Assembly: GCA_012729725.1 (NCBI GenBank)
Contig: JAAYCO010000246.1
Location: forward strand, 1-53,359
Source: Planctomycetota bacterium
GTDB lineage: Bacteria; Planctomycetota; Phycisphaerae; SM23-33
DNA: 53,359 nt
Reading direction: 5' to 3'
A program made the position numbers and the translations under genes. The notes below the pieces were generated by a model. That model had not been told where the DNA came from. It worked only from the letters and a program-made list of their open reading frames with translations, and made no database searches. Positions 33,994-45,093 of the stretch are shown piece by piece. The first letter of the stretch is position 1, and each line of letters opens with the position of its first letter.

Positions 33994-36684
33994 GTGTTCA
34001 TGAGCAGACGTATAGCGCCCCTGGCAGTTCTCTTTGCGTTCACTGTTGCCCTTCCCTGCTTGGCGGATGAGCAGGCGGTGGAATTTAGACCCGGTGGCGC
34101 CGCATTCGGCGCGCACTTCATGCCCGGCGCCTGGATGCAACGAACAGTTACGGTGAGCAACCCGACCGATTCGTTCAAACACGTCAAGATCTCCGGCGTG
34201 GCCAATCTGCCCTCAAGAGGCGAGACGCACTTCTCGCGGGCGATACGCGTTCCACCCCGCTCGGTCAGGACGACGGATATCGCGATGATCGGCGGCATTC
34301 CCGGCCAGACCTTGGGCAACACCGCCGGCGCGAGAGTTCAGCACCAGGAAGACTACATCCTGTACAACGCCGACAACGGCGCGAGGCTCGCCAGGGGTTT
34401 CGGCATGGCCCTGAAGATCGAGCCAGACAGCTTCGTGGTTGGCACGGTTCGCGGCCGGGATTTGAAAGAGGATGATTCCAGCTTCCTAGCCCCTGACGTC
34501 CGCAAGACCAGACCCACTCCTTTCGGAGGTGAAGTTGCATTCGTGACCAGCTCTCAGCAGTCGCTGCCGGGCAGGTGGTACGGGTATTCGATGGTTCGCA
34601 TGCTGCTTTGCATGGAAGCCGACTTCGGGACCCTTCGCCCGTCGCAGAGGCAGGCGATCATCGACTGGGTGAGACGCGGCGGGGTTCTGCTGATCAGCAG
34701 CCCAACGACAATGCGCAGCCTGCCTGCGGAAATCAGCACGCTGGCCGGGGTGGAGGCCGGCGAAACGTTCTACATCGAAGCCCTGGCCGTGGACGGCGTG
34801 AACGGCAAATCGGTGAAGGCCGATCTTGGCAAGCCCATGCCGATGGTCGCGCTTATGCCGCTGACGGCCCAGGTGGTGCTTGAACACGACAATCTGCCGC
34901 TCCTCACTCGCCAGTCGCAGGGGCTTGGAGCGGTATACACCCTCGCGACCCCGGTGGCGGCGATGCAGGACCCCGGCCTGGCGCCGGTTTGGGCGTTTAT
35001 CCGCGAATCGTGCAATCGCAAGCCGGCAATCAGCACCGAGGATTTCGTTCACGACGATCCGGCGATGGAATCGTCCTCGCTGATTACGACGGTTTCGCAG
35101 CGTGCGTCTGGCCTCAAGGGCGCGCCTCGCCAGGAGGCCCTGGATCTTCTCGACGACATGAAGGCGTACATGGCGCCGGGCAAGTCGGCCCTTAGCAGCA
35201 TTGCCGGCAGGCGGGGGCCGGGCAGGATTGTGCCGGTTTCAATACTGCTGGCGCTGGCAGCGCTAGTTGGCCTGGCGGGTTTGCTGTTGCGCCTCAAGCG
35301 AAGGGGCGAACTGCTGTGGTTGTTTCTCGTGCCGATTTCAATAGCCGGCGGGTTCGCCTTTCATTTCGCAGCCGGGCTAAGCAGCGACCGGGCTAGATTG
35401 AGCTACGTCGGGGTCATCACCGGCCTGGGCGACGATAGCGTTCGCGTGCAGGAGCTATACCAGTTCTACAGCGGCCCCGATGGAAGGTCCGTCACGTTTC
35501 AGTCGCCGTCGGGCGTAATCAGTCCCATTGGCGGCGTGAGTTCCTCGGTGCTTTCGCTTTCGGAAATACACACCGGCGCCGGCGTTTCGCTTAACAACCT
35601 TCAGTTGCATCCGAACGACACGACGGGCGTTTATGTTGACGACGTGCAGGGCGGCAGAAGATTCTCGCCCAGGCTCTCGTTCGGCGGCGCGGGGCTTGCG
35701 GGCGTAATCGACAACGAGCTTGGCTTTTCGATCAGCAACGCAGTCATCATGACGAATCGCCGCACGTATAAAGTTGGCGACATATCTTCCGGAAGAAGCA
35801 ATCTTCTTGTTCGCCGGCAGGACATGCTCTCGCCGGTGGAAGTGGTCAATCTCAACGAGCGGGCTTCGATGCTGCAATCGGCCGGCGGCAGGGTGGCGGC
35901 AAGAGCGCCGCGGGAGCCTCGCGGCGAACCCGCCGCCAGGCGCAACCTGAGCATGATTTACACCTCCGGCGACTTCACCGGCTCGCTTGTGCATGACAGG
36001 CTCGATGCCATAAGAAGCCGCCTGATCGGCGGGATGATTCCGTTCTCCCGTCGCACGCCGAGGAATTCGTCGCCCACGTTGGGCGGCATCGAGGGCGACT
36101 GCGGCGCCGACCCGCGGCCGGTGCTTATCGGCTACGCCCAGGCCAATCTTGCCGATCCGCTGGCGGATGATTCCGTCGAGCGGCAGGGCTGGTGCGCCGT
36201 GATCTGGCCGCTGGACTTAATTTCCCCCGCGCCGGGCGAGAAGGTTTCGATTCCGTCGGGCTTCTCGCGCGTGTCGTTCGAGGCGTCGCCGCTCTACAAC
36301 TCCATCAGCGAGAAGTTCAGCGTGGTCACGAACGACGGCGGAATGCGGATGACGGTGTCGCCTCCGCCCGGGATCAGTCTTGAAAACCCGACGATCGGGC
36401 TGGAAGTCAACGTGCAGGCTCGCACGTGCAGGGTGACGATCGTCGGTCTGCCCCCGGCGTCGCAGAAGCAGGCGCACAATCTGCGCCGGCTTGACGGCGT
36501 TGTGCTTCAGACGTTTGATCGCCCCGACGGGCTGGTGAGGTTGGAAATCGAAAATGCCGAGCGATTCGCAACCCCCGAGGGCGGCTATGCGATCGGGATA
36601 TGCATGGAACGGCTCAACGACAGCAATGCGCTGGACAACATGATCAGATCTATCGAAGTGGATCTTGAAGGAACCGTGCGGTGA
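33994..36684 (+). CDS. Large membrane-anchored extracytoplasmic protein, partner of an ABC exporter
   Basis: About 896 aa. Starts GTG 33994 (MFMSRR) or ATG 34000; GAAGGAAG sits upstream of both. Signal peptide to about LPCLA. Residues 160-330 look like a flavodoxin/GATase-like fold of the DUF4350 or GldG kind (MLLCMEADFGTLRPSQ, WVRRGGVLLISSP). Two membrane helices lie near residues 412-455 (VSILLALAALVGLAGLLL and LLWLFLVPISIAGGFAF), followed by a large beta-rich domain. The stop overlaps the ABC ATPase start (GTGA), and the gene order recalls gliding-type GldA/F/G exporters, but I cannot name the function. Confidence 0.65.
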   Translation: MFMSRRIAPLAVLFAFTVALPCLADEQAVEFRPGGAAFGAHFMPGAWMQRTVTVSNPTDSFKHVKISGVANLPSRGETHFSRAIRVPPRSVRTTDIAMIGGIPGQTLGNTAGARVQHQEDYILYNADNGARLARGFGMALKIEPDSFVVGTVRGRDLKEDDSSFLAPDVRKTRPTPFGGEVAFVTSSQQSLPGRWYGYSMVRMLLCMEADFGTLRPSQRQAIIDWVRRGGVLLISSPTTMRSLPAEISTLAGVEAGETFYIEALAVDGVNGKSVKADLGKPMPMVALMPLTAQVVLEHDNLPLLTRQSQGLGAVYTLATPVAAMQDPGLAPVWAFIRESCNRKPAISTEDFVHDDPAMESSSLITTVSQRASGLKGAPRQEALDLLDDMKAYMAPGKSALSSIAGRRGPGRIVPVSILLALAALVGLAGLLLRLKRRGELLWLFLVPISIAGGFAFHFAAGLSSDRARLSYVGVITGLGDDSVRVQELYQFYSGPDGRSVTFQSPSGVISPIGGVSSSVLSLSEIHTGAGVSLNNLQLHPNDTTGVYVDDVQGGRRFSPRLSFGGAGLAGVIDNELGFSISNAVIMTNRRTYKVGDISSGRSNLLVRRQDMLSPVEVVNLNERASMLQSAGGRVAARAPREPRGEPAARRNLSMIYTSGDFTGSLVHDRLDAIRSRLIGGMIPFSRRTPRNSSPTLGGIEGDCGADPRPVLIGYAQANLADPLADDSVERQGWCAVIWPLDLISPAPGEKVSIPSGFSRVSFEASPLYNSISEKFSVVTNDGGMRMTVSPPPGISLENPTIGLEVNVQARTCRVTIVGLPPASQKQAHNLRRLDGVVLQTFDRPDGLVRLEIENAERFATPEGGYAIGICMERLNDSNALDNMIRSIEVDLEGTVR

Positions 36685-37691
36685 CATCAGAATCTCAAAA
36701 TGTCGTAGTCTGCGAAGGGCTGACCAAGCAATATGAAGAGCTGGTGGCCTTGCAGGATTTCAATCTTAACCTGCCCAGGGCTCACGTGTTCGGCTACATC
36801 GGGCACAACGGTGCGGGCAAGACCACAACAATCAGGATTCTCGCGGGCCTGATGACCGCCAGCAAGGGAAGGGCCTCCATCTGCGGCGTCGACGTCGGCA
36901 GCGGGCGCGATCGCATCAAGAGGCTGGTGGGGTACATGCCCGACAGCTTCGGCGTTTACGACCAGATGCGGGTGTGGGAATATCTCGACTTCTTCGGCGC
37001 CGCCTTCAAGCTGCCCAAAAAGCTGCGGGCCAGCCGCATCGAGTACGTCCTGGACGTAACCGAAGGCCACTACATGCGTGACCGTTTTGTCGATACGCTC
37101 AGCCACGGCATGAAGCAGCGCGTCGGCATCGCCCGCACGCTGATGCACGACCCGCAGGTGATGCTGCTTGACGAGCCCGCCAACGGCCTGGACCCCCAGT
37201 CCCGCGTGCAGATGAGAAAGCTTATTCGCCGGCTCGCCGACAACGGCAAGACCGTCATCGTCAGCTCGCACATCCTGCCCGAACTTGCGGCGATATGCGA
37301 CTCGGTCGGCATTATCCACAAGGGAGTTCTCAAGGCGTCGGGAACCGTGCAGCACGTGCTGGGCATCATTCAGCGGGACCGGCTTATGGAGCTTAAGGTC
37401 GCCGGCGACACGGCAGGGGCGCAGCAGGTTCTCTCTGCCGATTCCGCGGTGAGCGACATCGATACCGCCGACGAATGCGAAGGACTGCTGCGATTTCGGT
37501 ATTGCGCCGACGATTCGCACCTTAGCTGCCTGCTGAAACACCTGATGGAAAAGTCGCCGGTCGCCACGCTTCGTGAAGTGCCCATGAGCCTGGAAGACGC
37601 CTACATGGCCATCAGCGGCATCAACCTTGACGACGCATCGTCGCCGGCGCCGTCGGGCGACCAGGCCCCTGCCGCCGGGAAGGCCAACTGA
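36681..37691 (+). CDS. ABC transporter ATP-binding protein (ABC-2 export type)
   Basis: 336 aa, GTG start overlapping the previous stop by four bases. Walker A GHNGAGKTT near residue 39, signature LSHGMKQRVG near 137, Walker B VMLLDEPANGLDP near 158 and the H-loop VSSHILPELA near 195. The C-terminal 100 residues are the extension typical of CcmA/NatA/GldA-type export ATPases. It energises the permease encoded next, with which it overlaps by one base. The substrate is unknown. Confidence 0.92.
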   Translation: MTSESQNVVVCEGLTKQYEELVALQDFNLNLPRAHVFGYIGHNGAGKTTTIRILAGLMTASKGRASICGVDVGSGRDRIKRLVGYMPDSFGVYDQMRVWEYLDFFGAAFKLPKKLRASRIEYVLDVTEGHYMRDRFVDTLSHGMKQRVGIARTLMHDPQVMLLDEPANGLDPQSRVQMRKLIRRLADNGKTVIVSSHILPELAAICDSVGIIHKGVLKASGTVQHVLGIIQRDRLMELKVAGDTAGAQQVLSADSAVSDIDTADECEGLLRFRYCADDSHLSCLLKHLMEKSPVATLREVPMSLEDAYMAISGINLDDASSPAPSGDQAPAAGKAN

Positions 37692-39376
37692 TGATCGCCA
37701 ACCCGATATTGCGCAAAGAAGTGCTCAGCGCTCTGCGAACGCGCAAGGCGTTCCTGATGCAGGCGCTGTTCCTGCTGATGACGGCGGTGCTGCTGTGGCG
37801 ATATTGGCCCGCCGACGGGCTTCAGGACATCGGCAGCCAGCAGTCCCGGCGGATATTCAGCATCCTGGCCATGGGGCAACTGGCGCTTGTGGCGATGTTC
37901 GCCCCCGCGTTCACGGCTGCGGCGATAACGTCCGAACGCGAGAAGCGAACGATGGAAAGCCTCTTCGCCACGCTGCTTCGGCCCTGGGAAATCGTTATCG
38001 GAAAGATGGCGGGCAGCCTGATTTTCATCGTCATGCTGGTTCTCACCGGCGTGCCGGCGCTGGCGGCGCCGTTTCTGCTCGGCGGCGTCAGCGGCGCGAC
38101 GCTCCTGTCCGCCGTCGGCGTGCTTCTGCTGACGGCAGTGTATCTTGGAACCATCGGCCTGCTTGTCAGCACGCACATGCACCGCAGCTACCGGGCCATC
38201 ATCGTAACCTACGTCGTGCTGATATTCGTCTGCTTCGTGTTCGCCCTGCCGGCCTGGCCGGTGACGAAAAACCTCATTCTGCAAGGCGGCCCCATCTGGC
38301 AGGCTGTGCTGCACACGGTAGTGTCGCTAAGCCCGCTTGAGGCCATGCTGTCGGTCGTGATGGGCAACAGCTCCTACGCGATAGGGGCAGCCAACATGCC
38401 GCCGTTCCACGTAACGTTCGTGCCGGTGGCCCTGGTCGTCATAACCGTGTGCGTTTCGATATGCCTGGCCAAGCTGCACCGCCCGATCGCGCCGCCCCGG
38501 CCCAGGGAGGGCATGAAGGTTGTCGAACGCGACGGGAAGATCACGGTGCGAAGCTTCGTGTTTCTTATCGATCCGCGCAAACGAAAGCGCATGATCGCCT
38601 GGTGGCAAAACCCGGTGCTTATGAAGGAATTCCGCACCAGGCCGATGCTTCAGACCCAATGGCTGCTGCGGGCATGCGGCATATGCCTTATCAGCTCGAT
38701 CGTGCTGATGCTGATCGTTGCGATAAGCATTCAGACGTGGATCGCCGAGAGCACGGGCATGTTCAACCAGATGCTCACCGCCGTCGCCGCCCTGATACTT
38801 ACGCTGATCATGCTTGTCGGCCCGGCGATGACCAGCGGAGCAATCTGTTCCGATCGCGAGAGCGGCGTGTGGGATCTGATCCGCGCGACGCGAATCAGCA
38901 GCCTGCGCCTGGCCAGCGGCAAGTTCCAGGCGTCCATCATCCCGCTGTTGATGCTGGCCGCCTCGATGGCGCCGGCGATGATCGTGCTGCTGTATTTCGA
39001 CATGAACCTTCTGAGCGGCATTCTGCGCGTGCTGTCGGTGGTGGGCCTGACCGTGCTGTTTGTCGCCACTGCCGGCACGCTGTTTTCGAGCATCTTCGCA
39101 AAAAGCTCAACCGCCACCGCGTGGACCTACGCGCTGATGATAGCAATGGGCCTGGCGAGCCTTCTTGTGGTGCTCGACCCCGAAGGCTTCTCGCAGCGGT
39201 TTGTGCGGGGCGCGTTCCTGATCAACCCAGTCGCAGCCGGCATGGCGGCGGCCGGGGCGCAGGGGCTGGCGAGGTTCAACCTGATCGACCCGCACATGAA
39301 GATCGTCGGCGCCGTCACGGCGGGCATGTTCATCATCACCGTGATGCGAATCATCCATTTGAGGCGCCCCAGGTAA
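37691..39376 (+). CDS. ABC-2-type permease, duplicated core
   Basis: 561 aa with about 11-12 hydrophobic segments. It looks like two ABC-2 membrane modules in tandem. The first starts NPILRKEVLSALRTRKAF, with FTAAAITSEREKRTMESLFA near residue 75. The second starts QNPVLMKEFRTRPMLQTQ near residue 306, with MTSGAICSDRESGVWDLIRAT near 376. The repeated (A/S)xAIxS-(E/D)RE and KE motifs are hallmark membrane-edge signatures of this family. It forms the channel for the upstream ATPase (start overlaps by one base, TGATG). Confidence 0.88.
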   Translation: MIANPILRKEVLSALRTRKAFLMQALFLLMTAVLLWRYWPADGLQDIGSQQSRRIFSILAMGQLALVAMFAPAFTAAAITSEREKRTMESLFATLLRPWEIVIGKMAGSLIFIVMLVLTGVPALAAPFLLGGVSGATLLSAVGVLLLTAVYLGTIGLLVSTHMHRSYRAIIVTYVVLIFVCFVFALPAWPVTKNLILQGGPIWQAVLHTVVSLSPLEAMLSVVMGNSSYAIGAANMPPFHVTFVPVALVVITVCVSICLAKLHRPIAPPRPREGMKVVERDGKITVRSFVFLIDPRKRKRMIAWWQNPVLMKEFRTRPMLQTQWLLRACGICLISSIVLMLIVAISIQTWIAESTGMFNQMLTAVAALILTLIMLVGPAMTSGAICSDRESGVWDLIRATRISSLRLASGKFQASIIPLLMLAASMAPAMIVLLYFDMNLLSGILRVLSVVGLTVLFVATAGTLFSSIFAKSSTATAWTYALMIAMGLASLLVVLDPEGFSQRFVRGAFLINPVAAGMAAAGAQGLARFNLIDPHMKIVGAVTAGMFIITVMRIIHLRRPR

Positions 39377-39402
39377 CGCTGCCTTGTTTCGGAGCTAAGT
39401 TG

Positions 39403-41166
39403 ATGAATTCCAGATTGTTCATACTCGCCACGCTTGTTCTGGCCGCAACGGCGCACGGGGCCTTGCCCCTTCCACAAAGGTTGGAAGACGGCAAGCTTGA
39501 GGCACGCTGGTTCGGTGACGATGCGAACGTTCTTCTGCTGGCGGATCTGCTCAAGGACGAGGATCCGCTGGTCCGCGAGCGAGCCCTGGCGGATTTGTCC
39601 CAGACTGACAATCCCCTGGCCGTTGCACACATCAGGCGAATGACGCAGGATCCGTCACCTCACGTCAGGTCGGCGGCGGTGCAGGCGGCGGGGAATCTTG
39701 GCGTGGGCGGCTGCGATGAGATTGTCATCGAGGCGCTGGAATCGCCCGACGCGCCGCAACTGCATGCGGCAATCGCCGCAGCAGGGCGGTTGAATCTCAA
39801 GTCGGCGGCGGGCCGACTGGAGAAGCTCGTCGCACATGCCGACGCTTCGGTTTCGGCGGGGGCGCTGGCGGCGATGACCCAACTGGAATTGCCCTGCCCC
39901 GACGAGGCGCTTCTCGACGCGCTTAACAATGCATCCGCTCTTGTGCAACTTGCAGCCGCCCAAAACGCGGCCATCGCGCCGCGCCAGGACAAGGTGCGCG
40001 AGGCGCTTGCCCGCCTCGGGGCAGATGGCGAACCGATGGTTCGTGGCACGGCACTCGTCGCGCTGGCCGGCGCTGCCGGGCCGGCCCAGATCGAGGATCT
40101 TGTCAGACAGGCCCTGATCGCCGAGCAGCCCGTGCTTCGCGCTGCCGGCGTGCATGCCCTGCGGAAGACCGCCCAGGCTCACAGGGCGGCTGGGTTTCTG
40201 GACGACGCATCCGCGCCGGTTCGTCTTGCCGCAATCGAGGCCGTCGGCGAACTGAAATACGAGCCCGCCGCCGACAAGGTGGCTGCGATCATGCTCGACT
40301 CGCCCGATATGCAGACTCATCTTGCCGCCAGAGAGGCCCTTGGCGAGCTTGGCGCCGACTGGGCGGTGCCGCACGCCGTGCGGATTCTGACTGAACTTGG
40401 CGATTCGCTTCACGCCGCCCATGGCGCTGTCGCCCGGTGGGACAAATCGGCCCCACAGGAATACACCGCAGAGCAACGAGACATGCTTGCCCGAAATGTT
40501 TCCGCAGCCGCGTGGCTGCTGGCCCGGTGCAACAGTGACGCCGGCATGGATCAGATGGTCAAGCTTATCGGCAAGCTGCACGTTGACAACTCCGCAATGG
40601 TCGAACTGGCCCGCTCGGCTGGCGCATTGGGCGACGCCAGGGCAGCCCAGCCGCTGGTGGGGGCGCTGGAAAGAAGCACCAAAGGCGCTCAGGAGCACCT
40701 TATCGTGAGCTTCTTCGACCGGCCGCCGTCGCTGCCGTTCAGTCCGGAGGTTGCTGTGGCGCTGACCCGCGCCCTTGCCGATCTGAAGGCCACGCAGGCG
40801 CTGCCGTCCATCGATGCCGCCATCAAGACGTCAGCCCGTGGAATGAGGCTTGTCGAGCCCGTCGCAGCCGGCGCCGACGCCCTGTTCGACCTTGCCGACG
40901 CCGCCACGGCCGAGCCTCTGTTGAAGATCATCCTTGAGGATTCATCGTTCTCCGTGGGCGCGAAGTACGAAGCCGCCAGGACCGCCGGCAGGATGAAGCT
41001 TGCCGCCTTGCTGCCCCAGTTGCAACAGCAGCTTGCCGAACGCCAATGCCGCTCCCTGATCAACGCCACCGCCTGGGCCATCGAGCAGATCACCGGCCAG
41101 TCCCCCGACCTTCCCCAACCCCTCGCCCGCCAGGGCGACTGGATCATCAGGACGATCGGCGAATAA
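39403..41166 (+). CDS. Secreted HEAT-repeat protein
   Basis: About 587 aa; ATG 39403 has GGAG eight bases upstream, whereas the track ORF starts 318 codons too early in another gene's shadow. Signal peptide LFILATLVLAATAHG. Then at least ten HEAT/PBS-type helical repeats, for example DPLVRERALADLSQ, SPHVRSAAVQAAGNLG, EPMVRGTALVALAGA, APVRLAAIEAVGELK and MQTHLAAREALGELG. It is probably a periplasmic scaffold; it follows the ABC operon by 26 bases and may be co-transcribed. No enzymatic motif seen. Confidence 0.8.
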   Translation: MNSRLFILATLVLAATAHGALPLPQRLEDGKLEARWFGDDANVLLLADLLKDEDPLVRERALADLSQTDNPLAVAHIRRMTQDPSPHVRSAAVQAAGNLGVGGCDEIVIEALESPDAPQLHAAIAAAGRLNLKSAAGRLEKLVAHADASVSAGALAAMTQLELPCPDEALLDALNNASALVQLAAAQNAAIAPRQDKVREALARLGADGEPMVRGTALVALAGAAGPAQIEDLVRQALIAEQPVLRAAGVHALRKTAQAHRAAGFLDDASAPVRLAAIEAVGELKYEPAADKVAAIMLDSPDMQTHLAAREALGELGADWAVPHAVRILTELGDSLHAAHGAVARWDKSAPQEYTAEQRDMLARNVSAAAWLLARCNSDAGMDQMVKLIGKLHVDNSAMVELARSAGALGDARAAQPLVGALERSTKGAQEHLIVSFFDRPPSLPFSPEVAVALTRALADLKATQALPSIDAAIKTSARGMRLVEPVAAGADALFDLADAATAEPLLKIILEDSSFSVGAKYEAARTAGRMKLAALLPQLQQQLAERQCRSLINATAWAIEQITGQSPDLPQPLARQGDWIIRTIGE

Positions 41167-41470
41167 ACGAATAAACATACCCGCACGCAACCAGCACGAC
41201 GCAAGAAGCCCCGCATTGCCATGCGGGGACCTTACTTCACGTCGCGTAGCGACACCTCGCCGTTGTATTTGTTTTTCGTGCGATGATCACGATGCGAACC
41301 AACAGCAAACGGCGAGGATTCGCTGCGCGATAGCTATCAGGTCCCCGCATTGCCATGCGGGGCTTCTTACGCTGGGCCCGTTGCGATGCCTGGATGCGGT
41401 GCGAAATAAAACGGCCCCGCCGGGCATCGTGTGGATGCCGGCGGGGCCGGGATTCTGCGGGGATGAAGAA
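41167..41470. other. Intergenic stretch filled by a palindromic element
   Basis: The 304 bases between the HEAT protein and the PEP-CTERM protein (convergent 3' ends) contain no supported gene. Most of it is the dispersed palindromic element at 41201-41372, followed by a GC-rich stretch with GCCGGGCATCG...GATGCCGGCG (about 41418-41446), a further inverted repeat that may terminate the PEP-CTERM gene or the HEAT gene. Confidence 0.6.
41201..41372. repeat. Dispersed imperfect palindromic element, copy 1 (complete)
   Basis: About 172 bases. Each end is a small hairpin, CCCCGCATTGCCATGCGGGG, and the inner parts are also inverted copies of each other: left GCGTAGCGACACCTCGCCGTT, right AACGGCGAGGATTCGCTGCGC (shown as separate arms). 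The centre is around TGATCA. So it is a long nested inverted repeat. It lies between convergent genes and may act as a two-way terminator. Related copies lie at 49.6, 51.6 and 52.6 kb. Confidence 0.75.
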
Positions 41471-42019
41471 TTATGCCAGTCTGCGACGCTTGAGCAACAG
41501 CCCGCCGCCCATGCACATCATGGCGATGGTCACGGGTTCAGGCGTGCCGGTGACGGTCATGTTTCCGGTCACCCTGGCGGCGGATGGGGTGATTCCCATC
41601 ACCGAGCCGAATTCTACATTCGTTAGATCAACATGTGCGTAGCCAACGGAGTCTACATAAATGTTGATCGTCGCGCTGCCATAATCATTTCCCATGGCCT
41701 CGTTCATGATTGTAATGGGCGGGGTGCCATACTTGACGCCGCTGCCACTTTTTTTGTCAGCAGGAACCTCATCTATTGCCGATACCCAGTCCCCCATACC
41801 CAAAAAGGTGACGTAGATTTCAAGATCCGTGATGTTATAAGAGTAGTCGTACTGACTGAAGTGAGTATCCACGGCTGTTGGCGATGTCCAAGACAAGGTA
41901 CCATGGTTCTGAACTGTGAGGCGTGTAAAGTTCCACGTTGCAGGATTCTCCGCCAGCGCCGTTGACGACGCCAATACAAGAGCACAGACGAGTACGGCAA
42001 AATTCCGAGCATTGGGCAT
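41471..42019 (-). CDS. PEP-CTERM sorting-domain protein
   Basis: About 182 aa from ATG 42019 (MPNARNFAVL), with AGGAGAGAG upstream; the track start at 42073 is unsupported. Signal peptide VLVCALVLASSTALA. The C-terminus has the classic PEP-CTERM tripartite signal: TPEPVTIAMM (PEP motif), a hydrophobic helix MCMGGGLLL, and the basic tail KRRRLA. The mature region is beta-rich with Tyr/Asp/Ser residues. Exosortase is expected to cleave or anchor it at the cell surface; the exosortase gene is not in the window. The function of the mature part is unknown. Confidence 0.85.
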   Translation of the reverse strand: MPNARNFAVLVCALVLASSTALAENPATWNFTRLTVQNHGTLSWTSPTAVDTHFSQYDYSYNITDLEIYVTFLGMGDWVSAIDEVPADKKSGSGVKYGTPPITIMNEAMGNDYGSATINIYVDSVGYAHVDLTNVEFGSVMGITPSAARVTGNMTVTGTPEPVTIAMMCMGGGLLLKRRRLA

Positions 42020-42202
42020 GATCTCTCTCCTTTGTGAGCCATTGCCTTCGTTTGAGCGCCTCCAACGAGCCATCAGAGACGTTAACTTAGTATATTAAAC
42101 GATTCATTGGTCGAATCAAGCTTGAGAAGTCAAATATCCGCATCTCCACTAAAAAAATCTTCTCTCACCTAAGGTGAAGACCTTATGGAAGGGGGGAATA
42201 AC

Positions 42203-42229
42203 ATGTGATGCGCGTCATGTTAATCACAT
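42203..42229. promoter_or_regulatory. Inverted repeat ATGTGAT...ATCACAT upstream of clpB
   Basis: Seven-base perfect arms separated by 13 bases, about 130-155 bases upstream of the sigma-54 promoter core, a normal place for an enhancer-binding activator. Only the symmetry is seen; binding is inferred. Confidence 0.4.
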
Positions 42230-42260
42230 CCCCTGCCAGACTTGCACCGGCGTCCGGCCC

Positions 42261-42330
42261 GGCCGATTCGCCTGCCGTAATGGCAACCAATCGGCCCGAC
42301 AGACAGCACATGGCAGGGTGTGGCGAATCG
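42261..42330. promoter_or_regulatory. Overlapping inverted repeats upstream of the sigma-54 promoter
   Basis: GGCCGATT (42261-42268) pairs with AATCGGCC (42289-42296), and CGATTCGCC (42264-42272) pairs alternatively with GGCGAATCG (42322-42330). The two pairings share the same left arm, so they are mutually exclusive as hairpins. They may be activator sites or, if transcribed, alternative structures. Confidence 0.4.
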
Positions 42331-42358
42331 CAAGTATTGTCAAGATAATGACTTACGG

Positions 42359-42374
42359 TGGCACGAGATTTGCA
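42359..42374 (+). promoter_or_regulatory. Sigma-54 (RpoN) -24/-12 promoter of clpB
   Basis: TGGCACGAGATTTGCA matches the consensus TGGCACG-N4-TTGCW without a mismatch; GG (42360-42361) and GC (42372-42373) are separated by exactly ten bases. It points to clpB, with the expected start of transcription about 55-60 bases before the ATG. Sigma-54 promoters need an AAA+ activator bound upstream. Confidence 0.75.
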
Positions 42375-42393
42375 TTACTAATATTGTCTGTCT

Positions 42394-42432
42394 ATGGCCG
42401 GCGGTTTTGGCCCTGGCGGCGACTGGAAATGA
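42394..42432 (+). other. Possible 12-codon leader ORF before clpB
   Basis: MAGGFGPGGDWK followed by TGA, sitting between the predicted sigma-54 start site and clpB; its TGA overlaps the TGAGG that could serve as the clpB ribosome site. No Shine-Dalgarno of its own is visible. It may be chance. Confidence 0.2.
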
Positions 42433-42441
42433 GGCCCCGAC

Positions 42442-45067
<2,626 letters not shown>

Positions 45068-45093
<26 letters not shown>

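Larger units (their letters stand above)
42020..42441. other. 422-base divergent regulatory region upstream of clpB
   Basis: No supported gene. The part near the PEP-CTERM gene (42080-42170) is unusually AT-rich, with TATACT on the minus strand (about 42091) as a possible -10, and a small palindrome TCACCTAAGGTGA at 42165-42177. The clpB-proximal part carries three inverted repeats and a sigma-54 promoter, listed separately. Confidence 0.6.

Noticed and set aside
33777-34322. 181-aa minus-strand ORF across the intergenic region
   Set aside because: Overlaps the strong promoter and the signal peptide of the large membrane protein; looks like a shadow.
41201-41372. CRISPR-like repeats (repeated CCCCGCAT hairpins)
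   Set aside because: No regular spacing, only two hairpins per element and inverted rather than direct; better explained as a dispersed palindrome.
42203-42229. CRP-type site TGTGA-N6-TCACA
   Set aside because: The arms match but the spacing is 15 rather than 6, so it is listed only as an inverted repeat.
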